Assembly: GCF_000002425.4 (NCBI RefSeq)
Contig: NC_037265.1
Coordinates: 2,797,503-2,861,502, forward strand
Length of the DNA stretch: 64,000 bases
DNA from: Physcomitrium patens
Lineage: Eukaryota; Streptophyta; Bryopsida; Funariales; Funariaceae
Direction: 5' to 3'
Part shown: piece after piece, positions 24,884-36,934 of the stretch
Layout of the letters: the number at the start of each line of letters is the position of its first letter
Position numbering within the stretch: position 1 is the first letter of the stretch
Translations under genes and position numbers: made by a program
The notes under the pieces: generated by a model
Database searches by the model: none
Told to the model about the DNA's origin: nothing
What the model saw: the letters and a program-made list of their open reading frames with translations, nothing else

Positions 24884-27247
24884 GTGGAAATGGCTCCGAG
24901 GCGAGTCTTGCAGGCCAATGTGCCTCCTGCATACTCGCCTCTTGGCTCACCTTCAAATAATGTGGGGTACTCTAACCACCATCTTGCACTGGGTCTCGGT
25001 CTTGGATGCAGCTTGGCTGTGGTTGTTGTGGCGTTCTTCGCTGCTTTGTTTATTTATCGTCGGCTGAAAACCAGCAGGAGAAGCCCATATGACCGTTATA
25101 CCTCTAAAACACTTCAGAAGTTTTCATATAGGCAACTCAAGAAAGCGACTGCAAGTCTTTCAGAAGCTCAGAAAATTGGCCAAGGGGGGTTCGGGGCAGT
25201 CTACAAGGGTCAGCTCCGTAACGGGACCGAAATCGCAGTGAAGAGAATTGATGTTTCCTCTGTTCAAGGTGAGGTTGCCTTCCAAAATGAGGTCTTACTT
25301 GTTGGCCGAATCAACTCTCCGCACGTTGTCCGGCTCCTAGGATTTTGTGCACAAGGTCCACGGCGCCTGCTCGTGTATGAGTTTATGGAGAATCGAAACT
25401 TACAGGAGGCCCTCTTTGATGAAGTTTACGCTGTACCATTAAGTTGGGCAATGCGTTTCCGCATCATTCTCAACGTCGCCGAAGCGTTAGCCTTTTTGCA
25501 TTTCAAGTGTGACCCTCCGATCATCCACGGTGATGTCAAGCCCAGCAACGTGTTGTTAGACGCCAACTACCACGCCAAACTTGCAGATTTTGGTCTTGCT
25601 CGAGTGAAGACTGAAGAAAGCATCCTTGAGGTCCAAACCCTTGAAGCGCAAAGAGAAGCCATTGAGAAGGAGAGGATGAGGTATGAAAGGATAGTACGAG
25701 ATCGGATCAAGCGTCGAAAACGAAGAGAGGAAGCTGAGAGGAAGAATATGGATGACGCTAGACTGGGCAACTCCTTGAAGGGAGAGTCCGTGGAATCGTT
25801 TGCATTCGACCCCAATCCTCAGGGGGATCGGAAAAGCTCGGCTTCTTTGTACGATGGTCTGTCGACTGAGGAAGAAACGAGTGGCTTAACTTTGGAGTCT
25901 CCCTGCTCAAAGGTAGGGAATACTACACCTACCAGCATTGTAAGGAACTCCAATTGTGAGTGCATCCCACGTGCACCCGTAAAAAGTGATAGGGTTGGCG
26001 GTGTTGCACCAGAATCGCCAGTTTCCAAGGAAATTAAATCAGATGTGGAAGGGGAAAATTTCTTAAGTGCAGAAGAAGGAGAGACCGATGCAGACAAGAG
26101 TGTGATTCTAAGTATGGACGGGACTGGGGAGGAAGGGTGGAGTACCGTGAGTCCCTCGCAACCTGATATGGAATTCAGCTCTGAGACTGTGGACATCCTG
26201 AAGAAGAGAGGAGTGAAGGGGAGTGGACTGGGGTCGTGGAGTCGGGACTGGTGGTGGAAACAGGAGAAGGGCGATGGAAATGGTAGCCAACATTCTCAAG
26301 ACTTAGATACGAAGAGCACTAGAAACACAGAAGAGCTCCAACGAAGCGGAGAGCTTCTCACTGAGGGCGAAACACGACGAACCAAGAGCCGCACCGATTT
26401 TCGAAGGCAGCGGTCGAGAAGTTCCGGTTGGATAGGCGCCATCGTAGGCGAGTTGAGCAAGGAAACGAAGAAGAAGACCCCTGCCAATCACGACAAGCTG
26501 AAAGGACGAGAATGGTGGCGTGAGGAGTATTGCGATGAACTTAGCAACAAGAGCCGGGAATTTAAGAAAGGGTCGACCACGAGACTGGATCGTAATCGTG
26601 GCAGCCGGAGGCACAAAAAAGATGATTACACAAACTGGATACGGGACTTCAGTCAAGAGTTTAGTGCAGAATTAGGACACAGCAAAACTCTGGATATCAG
26701 GAGAGAGAGTCGAAAGTCGAGATCAAGACGAGAGGAATTCTGGAGTGGCGACTCAAATCGAAGGATCAGCAGTACTCCAAGTATGCGTGGAACCGTCTGC
26801 TATGTCGCACCTGAATCTGGCGGAATGGGATCAAACTCAGAGAAAAGTGATGTCTACAGCTTCGGTGTTCTATTATTGGTAGTGGTATCTGGACGCCGGC
26901 CGTTGCAAGTCAATGCATCCCCGATGACTGACTTCGAGAGAGCGAATCTCATTTCATGGGCACGATTGATGGCCCGCAATGGGAATGTGCTGGACTTAGT
27001 TGACTCAAATCTTCAATCGGCGTACTCTGAGGATCAAGCTGTATTGTGCATCACCGTCGCGCTTCTCTGTCTGCAAAGGTTACCCATCGCTCGTCCAAGT
27101 ATGAGTGACGTCGTGAAGATCCTTAATGGAGAGCTTGAACTACCTGACCTGCCTTACGAGTTTTCGCCATCTCCACCAGGGTTTAAATCACGCCGAAAGC
27201 CCTCAGCTGATGAAAATGATCTTGAACAGACCCCCGTGACTATCTAA
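24884..27247 (+). CDS. Intronless membrane receptor-like kinase with large kinase-domain insert
   Basis: 787-residue protein kinase without introns. Order: short N terminus without clear signal peptide; one membrane segment about 34-58 (many V, A, F, L) followed by RRLKTSRRS; kinase N-lobe with glycine loop IGQGGFGAVYK (98-108) and lysine K120; catalytic loop HGDVKPSN (215-222) in which the usual R before D is G (non-RD type); DFG at 235-237. Then comes an insert of about 390 residues (about 241-632), charged and serine-rich, starting with a likely coiled coil (EAQREAIEKERMRYE). The activation segment resumes at MRGTVCYVAPE (634-644), then DVYSFG (656-661). The layout resembles the plant receptor-like kinases represented by At2g45590 and At4g25390. 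Those lack a large ectodomain, so this probably acts in signalling at a membrane. The ligand is unknown. Confidence 0.9.
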   Translation: MEMAPRRVLQANVPPAYSPLGSPSNNVGYSNHHLALGLGLGCSLAVVVVAFFAALFIYRRLKTSRRSPYDRYTSKTLQKFSYRQLKKATASLSEAQKIGQGGFGAVYKGQLRNGTEIAVKRIDVSSVQGEVAFQNEVLLVGRINSPHVVRLLGFCAQGPRRLLVYEFMENRNLQEALFDEVYAVPLSWAMRFRIILNVAEALAFLHFKCDPPIIHGDVKPSNVLLDANYHAKLADFGLARVKTEESILEVQTLEAQREAIEKERMRYERIVRDRIKRRKRREEAERKNMDDARLGNSLKGESVESFAFDPNPQGDRKSSASLYDGLSTEEETSGLTLESPCSKVGNTTPTSIVRNSNCECIPRAPVKSDRVGGVAPESPVSKEIKSDVEGENFLSAEEGETDADKSVILSMDGTGEEGWSTVSPSQPDMEFSSETVDILKKRGVKGSGLGSWSRDWWWKQEKGDGNGSQHSQDLDTKSTRNTEELQRSGELLTEGETRRTKSRTDFRRQRSRSSGWIGAIVGELSKETKKKTPANHDKLKGREWWREEYCDELSNKSREFKKGSTTRLDRNRGSRRHKKDDYTNWIRDFSQEFSAELGHSKTLDIRRESRKSRSRREEFWSGDSNRRISSTPSMRGTVCYVAPESGGMGSNSEKSDVYSFGVLLLVVVSGRRPLQVNASPMTDFERANLISWARLMARNGNVLDLVDSNLQSAYSEDQAVLCITVALLCLQRLPIARPSMSDVVKILNGELELPDLPYEFSPSPPGFKSRRKPSADENDLEQTPVTI

Positions 27248-28929
27248 AACTCAGGCCTGTTGCTTTCGGCTGCGAAAGGTTTCCTGGTCAGGATCGAAGA
27301 CCAAGGTCACAAGCATGAAAGTGGGTTCAATTGAAACAACAGGAGATGTTTTGGTGGTGATCTATGTACAAGGTGACCTTGGAACACACTATATCATGTA
27401 CTGCTTCATTGCACTTCTGACCAGCAGAAATCGTACTTTGTGCAATACTGAACATTGCACATTGCATGAGAGAAATGTCGGTGAAGTTTCTCCTGTCGTG
27501 CATTCGTTTGCTGTGTTTGCCCTCACTTTGGAATTTCATCACCTGTTTTATAATATTTTCTGATGTTGACGAGCGATGTAGACACCGCAGATGGTAACCG
27601 ACTCTCAGAATTGGCATGGGAAAGGAGGAGCTGGGAGGTTGGATGAGCGAAATCTTGAACAGTAGCTCATGAGCCCAACTGTAGGAGTCCTCTTTGTGCA
27701 AAACACAACCACTTGCGCTAAAGTAGATTCTCTCGTGGACTTTGTTACGTTCTCCCAAAAGTTATTTGAGACTCGGAATGCTTCCGATCGAAGTCAATTT
27801 ACTTCAAAATTGTTCCTGATGACTGACCTTGTAATTTACATGAACTGACTGGAGCATGAAGCGTGTAGAATATCACAAGCAAATCATGGCATTTTTTCTT
27901 GAGAAATTTTCAGCTGCACGCTAGATTCACATTCAACATGTGACTCTTGCAAATGGACTCTTGTAAATTCAAGCTACCGAATCCAATGTTGGGGTGTAGA
28001 AACGCTTCAGCTCCTCCTGGCATTCGTAGTGCCAAATACTCATGAATGCCTGCAGGTATTCACAACGTTGACGAAAGACTGCACTGAATTAATTGTTGAA
28101 CTGGGAGATACAGTGATAGATATGTCTGCTGAGAATGTACTGGTAATCTCCACCATAAGTCAGGCAGTTCCTGAACCGCTCTTCCACTCATCTGCTTGAG
28201 GTCGTTGGGCAGAGAATAGAATGATCATTGACAAAGCTCCATCCACCTTCCACACATCACGAGTTGGAATAAAGGCCGTCTAAGGGAAACGACTGGACCA
28301 GTTTTGAAGCACTTATCACATCATTGTTTAGAGGCTTGTTTACGACGCGGATGAGGAAACTCCAGGTGATGCAGACCGAACGACCCGCTTCTCTTCCAGG
28401 AGATTTTATTCCCACCTCTGCTTGGATCCCCTCTGGCACATTCACCGACCTACTTCTAGAAGAGTAACCTCCTGCTGATCGAAGCTGAAACGATCATACG
28501 ATCATACCTCGGTGGCTACATGATTTCTAGTACTCTTCGTACACCCGAGATGCATTGAAATGGGCATCTCTCTCTTTCCCTCTTGCTCTCTCAGGTTCCG
28601 TTAATCATCTCTAGTCCAGACATTCGGTACAATGTCTTGAAGCCTGGGACGCTAGCCCTAATTTGCAGATAAGTGCAACGAACGAAGGAGCAACAAGATA
28701 TTGCACGGAAGAAAACTGGTGCCCGAAAGAGCGTTTTTCGTCCATAGCAACTGACGGAGTGGACAGATTGGACGTTCGTCAGGTTAGACAGGCTCCCTGG
28801 TGAACAGTTAATAAATTTGGACGAAGCGTCTTCAAATTGAACGAGAGGTCTCGTTTGCGATACTAATTCTGGGTAGAAGAGGGAGAGTGACGAATCATGG
28901 TGCTGTTCACATAATGGAAATAAATCCAT
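27248..28929. other. Downstream region of the kinase gene
   Basis: Intermediate GC content up to a sharp change at about 28930. It probably includes the kinase 3' untranslated region. The open frames present are short and unrecognised. Confidence 0.45.
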
Positions 28930-28976
28930 AAAGTTTATAATGGATTTTAAATTGAATAATATCCATTATAAACTTT
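28930..28976. repeat. Perfect 16-bp inverted repeat at the island border
   Basis: Arms AAAGTTTATAATGGAT (28930-28945) and its exact reverse complement (28961-28976), separated by 15 bases. It sits where the gene-island composition ends and the AT-rich block begins. Confidence 0.85.
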
Positions 28977-29744
28977 CAATTGTAGAGTATTTGGTTGAAA
29001 TTATGATTATTTTTATTATTTGGGTACAACCATAAAGTAGTACATAGTTTCTGTCTTATAGATTTAACAACCTACCTTCAATAATCAAAACCTAATATAA
29101 ACAAAGCCATTACCATCAAAATTTCCTTTAATAATTTGTAAAACATGCAAACAATCTACCCAAAATCAATGGCTATATGCTGCATTTATCTCATAATCCA
29201 AAATGGACCAACAAATTTCTTGTAGAATTTGACAATTTAGAGTAAGATAAAATAAATAGAATGAATGGTGATTAATTCAAAATCACCTATAATCTGGTTG
29301 AAGAAATCTGTACAAGAAATAAAACCATCTTTATTCTAAAAAAATAAAAAATAAAAAAATAAAAACTTCTTTGAATAAACTGATGAGCTCTGAAGGACTC
29401 TAGATCCTATCATTATATAACTTTTTTTCCAGTTTAATTAAAAGATTATATCTCAATAGGGTTTTTATTTTTATCTATATATTTATAGTTTTTTTTTTTT
29501 GGACTAGTTGATGAACAAGGGTTTGATCCAAATGACTTTAATTAAGGTGACATTTGTATATTGAGATAATATAGTATAAATTATAATTATAAAAAAACCT
29601 ATAAAAATATATCTTTTCAATTCTTTTATAAATAAAAAAAATTAGATAGGATGTCATTTCAAGGCTTTTTTTTTTTGAAGAAGAATTTAAGAAATAAAAA
29701 TAAATATGTGAGATGTGTCTTAAAGAAAAATAATAAAAAAGAAT

Positions 29745-29960
29745 GAGAATATATATATATATATATATTCAAGAAGAAACAAGAATGACTATTTCTTAAG
29801 TTAAAAAAATTATAGATTCTTGAAATTAAATTGGAAGCAAGAAATGAGTTGATAATAATAAGGAAGAGCTTTCTCTTGCATCAATATATACTATCTAACT
29901 AGGAGCTATGTGGCAATGTTTCAAAGGACCTCCAAAATGTATCTAACTTGCAAGTTCAAT
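29745..29960 (-). repeat. Dispersed LTR-like repeat, copy C (partial)
   Basis: Begins at the (AT)n tract and then reads AAGAATGACTATTTCT. It follows copy E (31670 on) almost step by step through the GGAAGCAAGAAA and ATATACTATCTAACTAGGA region. Confidence 0.6.
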
Positions 29961-30256
29961 CATAGATTTAAAATGTATTGTATGAATTTTCATAGGTTCC
30001 AATCTTAATGAATAAGTTTTTGAAAACTTAGAAATTAATGTTGTGACTTTATTTGTTTCATTGCAACCAAATCTTTATTCTTAGCATCTTTTAAAAATTC
30101 AATTATTGCATGCAATACTTTGAATAATAAATTATCTATTGAATATGCTTTTAATATTTTTATTAATATATCTTTTAAATATTTTTTTAATCCATATCAA
30201 AATTCATTGACAAAGAATTTATTATTCTAATCTACATTGCAAGGAAGGTTTAAAAA

Positions 30257-30304
<48 letters not shown>

Positions 30305-30879
30305 GCTAATTTTAATCCTTATTATAAAGATATAAATTTTATCTTTGCTACTTTTTTCAACCATTTTTTAAAATATGGATATAAATAATTTAAAATTAAA
30401 TTTAGATCATGTAGAAATTACGATTTTTTCTATCAAATGTGAAAACCAAGAGAATGAACTTTTAAATAGTACTACAATTATAAGTCCAACTTGAATAAAT
30501 CTATCAAGTTATTAAAAAATATGAAACCTTAGAAAGATCTTGACTTGTTGTAGAAATCCATGAAATTTTTATCTTGTTCTATCAAACTTCTTTGACATAC
30601 TAATTGTAATCTCCCTCATACTTGTAGTAGTAAGACTTTCGACATTCAATTATGCAATTGAATCACTTCTCTCAAATATATAATTTCTTAGAAAAGACAT
30701 GAGACTTCATTCTTGACTTCTTCCATAGGTATAGAAATAGTACTTTTATGATTGACATTGTATCAAGGACATGAATTATAAGAAGTCAAAACATCAATAC
30801 ATTCTTATTTCATTAGAAAAGAATAGATATTCATTCAAAAATAGTATGATATTAAAACTAAAAACTCTATAGCCAAAAA

Positions 30880-31280
30880 TAAGAAGATTAGAGAGTCTTG
30901 AAATAAGACAAAGAATAAGAAAGGTGTTGACAAGAGTGAAGAAGGCTTTACTTTTGCCTCCATATATACTATCTAACTAGGAATTATGTAGCGATATTTT
31001 ATAAGACCTCCAATATGTGTCCAACTTTCAAGACACACATCTAACTTATAAGACAAGTTTCTTACATGTGCACTATATGGCCAACTTTTATCACAAGTTG
31101 CCAACATATGCAATACTTGGCCAACTTCTTGGCCAAGTTTTCAACCTACCAAATGACTATAAAAATGCATAAAGTCAAATTTGCATCTATAAAGCTTCTA
31201 AGAAGCTTTTTCACAAGATATTATCAAATCTATCTTCATTTACATTCTACAAAATATTTTTTATTTAGATAATTACGTAT
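30880..31280 (-). repeat. Dispersed LTR-like repeat, copy D
   Basis: The longest copy here, sharing with copies E and F the strings TTGGCCAAGTTTT, AAAGTCAAATTTGC and AAGATATTATCAAATCTA. Confidence 0.65.
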
Positions 31281-31641
31281 CTGTGTGACACATTGATAAT
31301 ATGTAAATGTTTTGTTTTAAGAGTAGTAACAAGCTTGTGAAGTTCTAGAATAGTTATAAATTTATTCTTACTTTTGTTAAGTATAGCATCTATAATTTTT
31401 CTTTCCATATCTATACCAAATAATTTTAATAAATCCACAAGTCAAATTAGAAGAAGGAAATTTAAAACCTTTAATATTTAATTAAAAATTTCCACAAAGA
31501 AGGATAATCTACTCTCTTTTAAAACAAAATAAGAAGAATAAATTAACACTCTTTTCAAATTGTCAAGGTTAAGAATCTAAGAATAAAAATAAATTGATAA
31601 AATGTATCTCAAAAAAGATAAAAAAAAATAAAAATAAGTAT

Positions 31642-31669
<28 letters not shown>

Positions 31670-31682
<13 letters not shown>

Positions 31683-32060
31683 GAAGAATCTAGAATGACT
31701 ATTTTTAAAGATAAAAAAACTATAGACTCTTGAAATTAGATTGGAAGCAAGAAAAGTGTTAACAAGAGTGAAGAAGGCCACATTTTTACTTCTATATATA
31801 ATATCTAAGTAGGAACTATATGACAATATTTTAAAAGACCTTCAAAATATATTTGATTTGTAAGACCATTTTTTATATCTACAAGACATGGCCAACTTGT
31901 TGGCCAATTTTTCAACCCATTAATCACCTACAAATATGTATAAAGTCAAATCTGCTTCTATGAAGCTTCTAAAAAACTCCTCCATAAGATATTATATCAT
32001 TTAGTAACTTTTACTTACTTCTACCTAACTTCTCTTATTTAGGTAATTACTAGTGTTAGT
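31670..32060 (-). repeat. Dispersed LTR-like repeat, copy E
   Basis: Same family as copy D, about 400 bases further right and in the same orientation, also preceded by an (AT)n tract. Confidence 0.65.
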
Positions 32061-32860
32061 AATATCCATGATACTTTTATTTAAATTATAAAATCTTAGG
32101 GAATAACTTTACATTAAAAAAAGAATTTATGTTGATTTGATTGAAGTAGCACAAAAAAATTGTAGTCAATGTAAGGAAGCAAAGTTTAAACAATTTAATA
32201 AATGTCTCTTACTTCTTTTATATTCCTACTATTATTGAATCTATTTTACATAGATTTAAAAACTACATAGTTGATAATCTTGTTTAGGAATAAAGTACAA
32301 CTATTTTGTAATAACCAAGCACACAATCCTTAAGATTGATTATAAGACCAACTCTTATACTTTATTAAACAATATTTGAAGAAGTTCTTACCAACACCAA
32401 AGGTTAAAGATTTTTTGGCTGCTAATAGTGAGAGCTTGCTTTTGGACAATATAGAAGTAATACAATGAACAAATTTTTCAACAAGAAACTTAGCTAAAAA
32501 GACAATAAATAAGTAAATCATAGTTTAGTATAATTTTACAAATTACAGAAAGCATATTGGAGAAAAATACTAGAAGTCTTAAATAGAAGACCTTTGAATA
32601 AATAAGACAGATCAAAAAATAAAAATTGAAAAATGTTTGGATTAGAGATGGAAAGTTAAGTGAAAAAGATGCAAGCAATTCAATGAGATGAAACACGCCA
32701 CCTCCCAAGACAAGAATAGCCCATCCCAAATAGATGCCTCGCTTAGGCAGTAAAATATAACACACTTCTTTAAATACTTCTTTGATCAGCAAAACGATAT
32801 ACCTTCTTACACTTGAACAACAACAACAGAAAAAACAAAACATAACAAACAAACAACATT

Positions 32861-33528
32861 ATATACAATTAGTGTCACACCATGTCAAATCAATATGTGA
32901 GAAGCATTAATGATGATGAATAAGGAGATGTTGACGGTAGTCTGAAAAGCGTCCCACATGGTTTTGAATCAGCTCATACGCCATGTCCACTGAGAGTGCG
33001 TCAGGGGGAAACCCTAATTTTGGCAGTTCCCCCGCTGCCAACTGACGACCAGACCCAACAAACAAGCTCCTCGTGACTTACCCTTGCCGTCTCGGAGCAT
33101 TACCTACCTCTCCTCGTAACGCCAACTAATCAAAACAATTGCAGGAATTCATTAAATAGCCACCCGAAGTTTAATTGAACTGTAGCACAGCAATTCTATG
33201 ATGCCAACAAAATGATTTCAGTCTTCGTAAAGAGAATCAAAAGTTGTTCGCAAGACGTTGGAATCCACCGCTGTGAAGTGAAAGCTTATCTAGAGAACTT
33301 GTTTGCCATTTGAATAAGAAACGACGCGAGAAATGATAGTAGTCTTTCAACTTCGGCGACGGGCATAGGCTTCTTTCCCTATTGACGCCGAGTTGGTGTA
33401 AACCCAAGCACCATGAAATTGAGAAGGGAGCAGGTGCGCGGAAATGCTCTAATCCCTAAGGCGATTGATGAGCTTGCATCAAGGAACTGACCCTGTGTTG
33501 CTGCGGATTTCTGCGACTAGCTGTACAG
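32861..33528 (+). promoter_or_regulatory. Upstream region of the MOZART1 gene
   Basis: GC-richer stretch after the AT block. A telo-box AAACCCTAA lies at 33009-33017, about 510 bases before the start codon. No other gene is seen in it. Confidence 0.45.
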
Positions 33529-33735
33529 ATGGACGGCGTGGCGATGCGGAGGGCGCGTGAGTCGCTCGATATTGTGCACATGATGTCCAACTTGCTCGGC
33601 ACAGGTTTGGACCGGCAGACGCTTGCCGTTTTGATTGCGCTGTGCGAGCACGGCGTCAATCCTGAAGCCTTGGCTGCTGTTGTCAAGGAGCTACGCCGGG
33701 AGGCACCACCTGCGGCAAAGAAGTCGAGTCATTGA
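33529..33735 (+). CDS. MZT1: MOZART1 / GIP1, gamma-tubulin complex small subunit
   Basis: 68-residue protein, single exon. In plants (GIP1/GIP2) and animals it binds GCP proteins of the gamma-tubulin ring complex and helps bring it to microtubule nucleation sites, the nuclear envelope and the spindle. Family-typical helices are visible: ARESLDIVHMMSNLLGTGLD (8-27), then QTLAVLIALCEHGVNPEALA and VVKELRRE. Length equals the usual size of about 70 residues, with a short charged tail ending KKSSH. The start ATG is the first in frame and lies directly before the conserved helix. No defect seen. Confidence 0.95.
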   Translation: MDGVAMRRARESLDIVHMMSNLLGTGLDRQTLAVLIALCEHGVNPEALAAVVKELRREAPPAAKKSSH

Positions 33736-34971
33736 TGGTAGTCGCAACTTCGTGTATATTTTACAAGATTTTATCGATTCCAGCTGCATTTCGTGATGTT
33801 CACAGTTTTCATTTGCGCGGATTGTGTGATCAAGTCGGACGAATGTGGAATGCGGCAGAATGAGATCAATCTGGTTTCGCTAATCTCTCAGCTCGTCAAC
33901 TGTGACTCTCTGATCACAGAAGCTACATTTTACCGGTGGAAGAGATGGAAGATATTTACGATGGCTGCCATGGCACTCTCATTGCTGTCATATTGCACAG
34001 AACACATCTCTGAATCTTATTTTGTTGACTACTTCTATCTTGAATGGCGAGGCTTTGTATTATTGGCAGTGGCAAATTTTTGCTGTATGACAAGGTCATT
34101 TCATAGTTTTTATGCAACTGACAATTCGAGGTAATAGTTTTCTTTTAAGTGGACAGAGCGTATCATGTGGTTCTTGTGTCTGTCCCTTAGGCATCATGTC
34201 ATCAGTAGTTTAAGAAATTGTGTAAAAATGGACAGATAGTGCGGTTTTAAAATTGCTCGTTACAAGATTTATTTTGTAGTTTCTCTCTCAAGGTATATTT
34301 CTCCTGCGACCTCAAATTGGAGGGTTTGGTGCGCCTCTAGTCTTGGTTAATTTTGTGCCTATTCTAAGACTATTATGTTGTCAGTGTCTGCGCCAAATAG
34401 AAGCCTTCGTGCTTCTGCGCTTTGCACCAGCCCCACAAGAGTTGCTAGGTACGGATCTGGTGTTTCTTTGTTTGGAAACTTGGGACGCGCAATGAATTCG
34501 CTGAACATACTTCTCATTCAACTGTTTAATGAAGACTATCTAAATTTGGCATGACCAGAGCTGTAAATGTACATTTTGATTCATACATCGTGTTTGTATA
34601 GAAGGAATATGTACGAAATTTTTATCAATAGTTTGTCAGATGGGGCTGGTTTGTGCAGATGCTCGGTAGATAGTCTCTACCAACATCAACGGCCAGAACG
34701 AAGTAGATCGCTTTCCAGAGTCTGCATTTACGTCTTCGTGGACGTGCCAATCATACACGTAGGCATGCGATTGTGTTAAAGTTATGCGACAAAAACCTCG
34801 AGGCATCGTATCTATCTGGAATGATCAATAGAATCCAGTTTACTATCAAGCTTAAAGAATTTTTGGTTTTCGAAAGGCCAGATAACATTAGTATATTGCG
34901 TATTGAACAGTTGAACTTTCTGCCGTGGACCAGAGTGTGCAGTTAGTTAGTTGAGCTAAATCGGATTCCAA
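33736..34971. other. Downstream region of MZT1
   Basis: Probably 3' untranslated region and spacer. Open frames of about 70-113 codons exist on the + strand (for example 33793-34134), but I recognise no family in them. Confidence 0.4.
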
Positions 34972-35580
34972 TCACAAGGTACTAATTTTTTGCTTGTTAA
35001 CGTGCTTCCAATAGAGTCTCGTAGAGCCCTTCTTTGCCGTGTGAGGACGCTCAAACCCCATGGGGAAGATCCCTGGGATCCCGCAAACATCACGTTGCCC
35101 AGTTAGGTTGTTATAGCTGATGTTTTTCGACAATGATGAATCTTGCACATTTGAGCATGTCACTCAAACCAAGTTCAGGATTACGGTGTAGATAAATCAC
35201 TTGACTTGTTGCCGGTTCGCCTCTCACAAACGAATCGTGATGTTTGGGAACATGTCTCATGAACCAGTTGGCAATGTTAACGATTCAATCAGCATTGGAG
35301 AGCCACCAATTTAGCGGGAAGAGTGCCAGACATTCTCTTGCCCGCCTAGGTGTTACAAATTCTTCAGTTTTCTCACTCTTAAGTGAAATAGACCCTTTGA
35401 TCTTGTTATGAAACGAGACCAAGTGAGAATTTGTTTTTGAAGTTGCTGATCTGTAAATAACTCTGGCTTGAGTTGGGGTAGATTGAACCGGTAGAGACCT
35501 CTGGTGTTGCTAAACACGCCTGGCGTGATTCCCTTGCAGGGGTTACCTCTTGTTTCGTAAGGTTTCAGCTCTTTGAACAC
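34972..35580 (-). pseudogene. Decayed leucine-rich-repeat remnant
   Basis: Three LRR-like pieces appear in order on the - strand but in broken frames: GNPCKGITPGVFSN followed by LYRFNL (about 35560-35450); MSGTLPAKLVALQ (about 35330-35290); and SYNNLTGQ followed by CGIPGIFP (about 35130-35060). The last resembles the closing repeat and cap of plant LRR receptor-like proteins. Stops and shifts separate the pieces. It could be a pseudogene fragment, or less likely short exons of a live gene. No kinase or signal peptide is seen nearby. Confidence 0.4.
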
Positions 35581-36934
35581 CTCACTTCACGTTCAGTTAC
35601 CGTAGTAATTCTCTCCTGGTGCATCCCAAGTGATCGCTCATCAAGCATGGACACCACAAATTTAGAATCAGTTGCGTATACACCATCCACTGTACTACCC
35701 ATTTCGAAAGAAGGGGATATCTTGAATTGTTGGCAACATTCGTCTATGAGTCTTGGTCATGATTACCGATAAACAGTTGAGATCACAATGAAATGTATCT
35801 CATGTCGGACACTGAGAGCAGTTCAATGTTGGAGTTCAGGGTTACTGCCGATTTGCGGGTTCTTGAAGCGCAGCGTAGCTTGTTTGCCTCTAGCTTGACA
35901 AACCGATGTTCAATAAAAAATGGCGGTTAACATTATAGCTAGCGACAGAGCCTAGACAAGCCAGCCATTTTCTCTGAAGAGTGCATTATCATGGTCAACT
36001 TCCACTTCATGTTAATCTCTTTAAAATGTCGTTTTTGCGGATGACTGCACAGACAACTTCACCAGCTCGAATCACAAATCGAAAGATATAACCAGATGAA
36101 GACGAAGGTTAACAAATCACTGTGTAATAGAATTTTGTTGACTTGACTTCTACAACACAACTGTAACATACACATCTGGATTCTGCATTAGCCGGCGGAA
36201 TGATGTTGGCGCATTTTGATTCATCGTCCCAAAGTGATCGTTCCAGATGTCTAAGATCATGTATGCCGTGTTATGTGGACTGCAATTATGTTCACTGCTG
36301 CGATGAGCTCATACCAGATGGAAAGTGGTCTTGCGCCCAGTCGAATTCAGTAGCCATCCTGACATTGGCAGCAGCAGAAAAACAATCCAATTTCAGGTGA
36401 TCTTCGTTGAATTCCTCTTTGAATACAGATCATGCTCGGTATTTTGACGTTCGAAGTTGCTAAGATGCTGCCCACTACCTCCTGGAATTTAGACCTTAGC
36501 AGCTGATATTTGATATTTTGATGAGGCCTCGGAGAACACATCTGTCCAATACAACCTTTCCTAGGTTCACTGAGGAACGAGTAAGAAAAAAGTCACTTAA
36601 AGTTGATCGCAAACGCAAGTTCACGGTCGAGGGAGAAGAGAAGACTAGAGAAAAAACTCTCATAGATTTCGCTTTTTTAGACTCAAACCACACTAAATCA
36701 TTTATTTATAGCACACATGGACACTACCAAGCGGGGAACTTTTGCGCCACTATCCTGTATTCACATGAAATGAAAATGAAATTTGTTAAAGACCCTACCT
36801 GACGCTAAACGACATCAGTGTCGCTTGAGTGACTACTGTATAATATCTCATGTAATAATGGTACCACCCCTGCTGTTTTGGGGTTTGAAGTAAATAACAC
36901 CATTCTGATGATATGGAGCGACCACAAGGGCCTA
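35581..36934. other. Spacer between the LRR remnant and AMSH
   Basis: Contains the presumed 3' untranslated region of AMSH, whose stop codon is at 36935. The short open frames show no recognisable domain. Confidence 0.4.

Larger units (their letters stand above)
28977..32860. other. AT-rich transposon-derived block
   Basis: No supportable gene. It contains three copies of the dispersed LTR-like repeat, all in one orientation, with (AT)n tracts beside them (29750-29769, 30261-30301, 31645-31678). Between copies, at about 30440-30800, lies a stretch matching 57300-57690. In both places the - strand gives a decayed common peptide (for example VCQRSLIEQD), so it is probably internal sequence of the same element. 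Confidence 0.6.
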
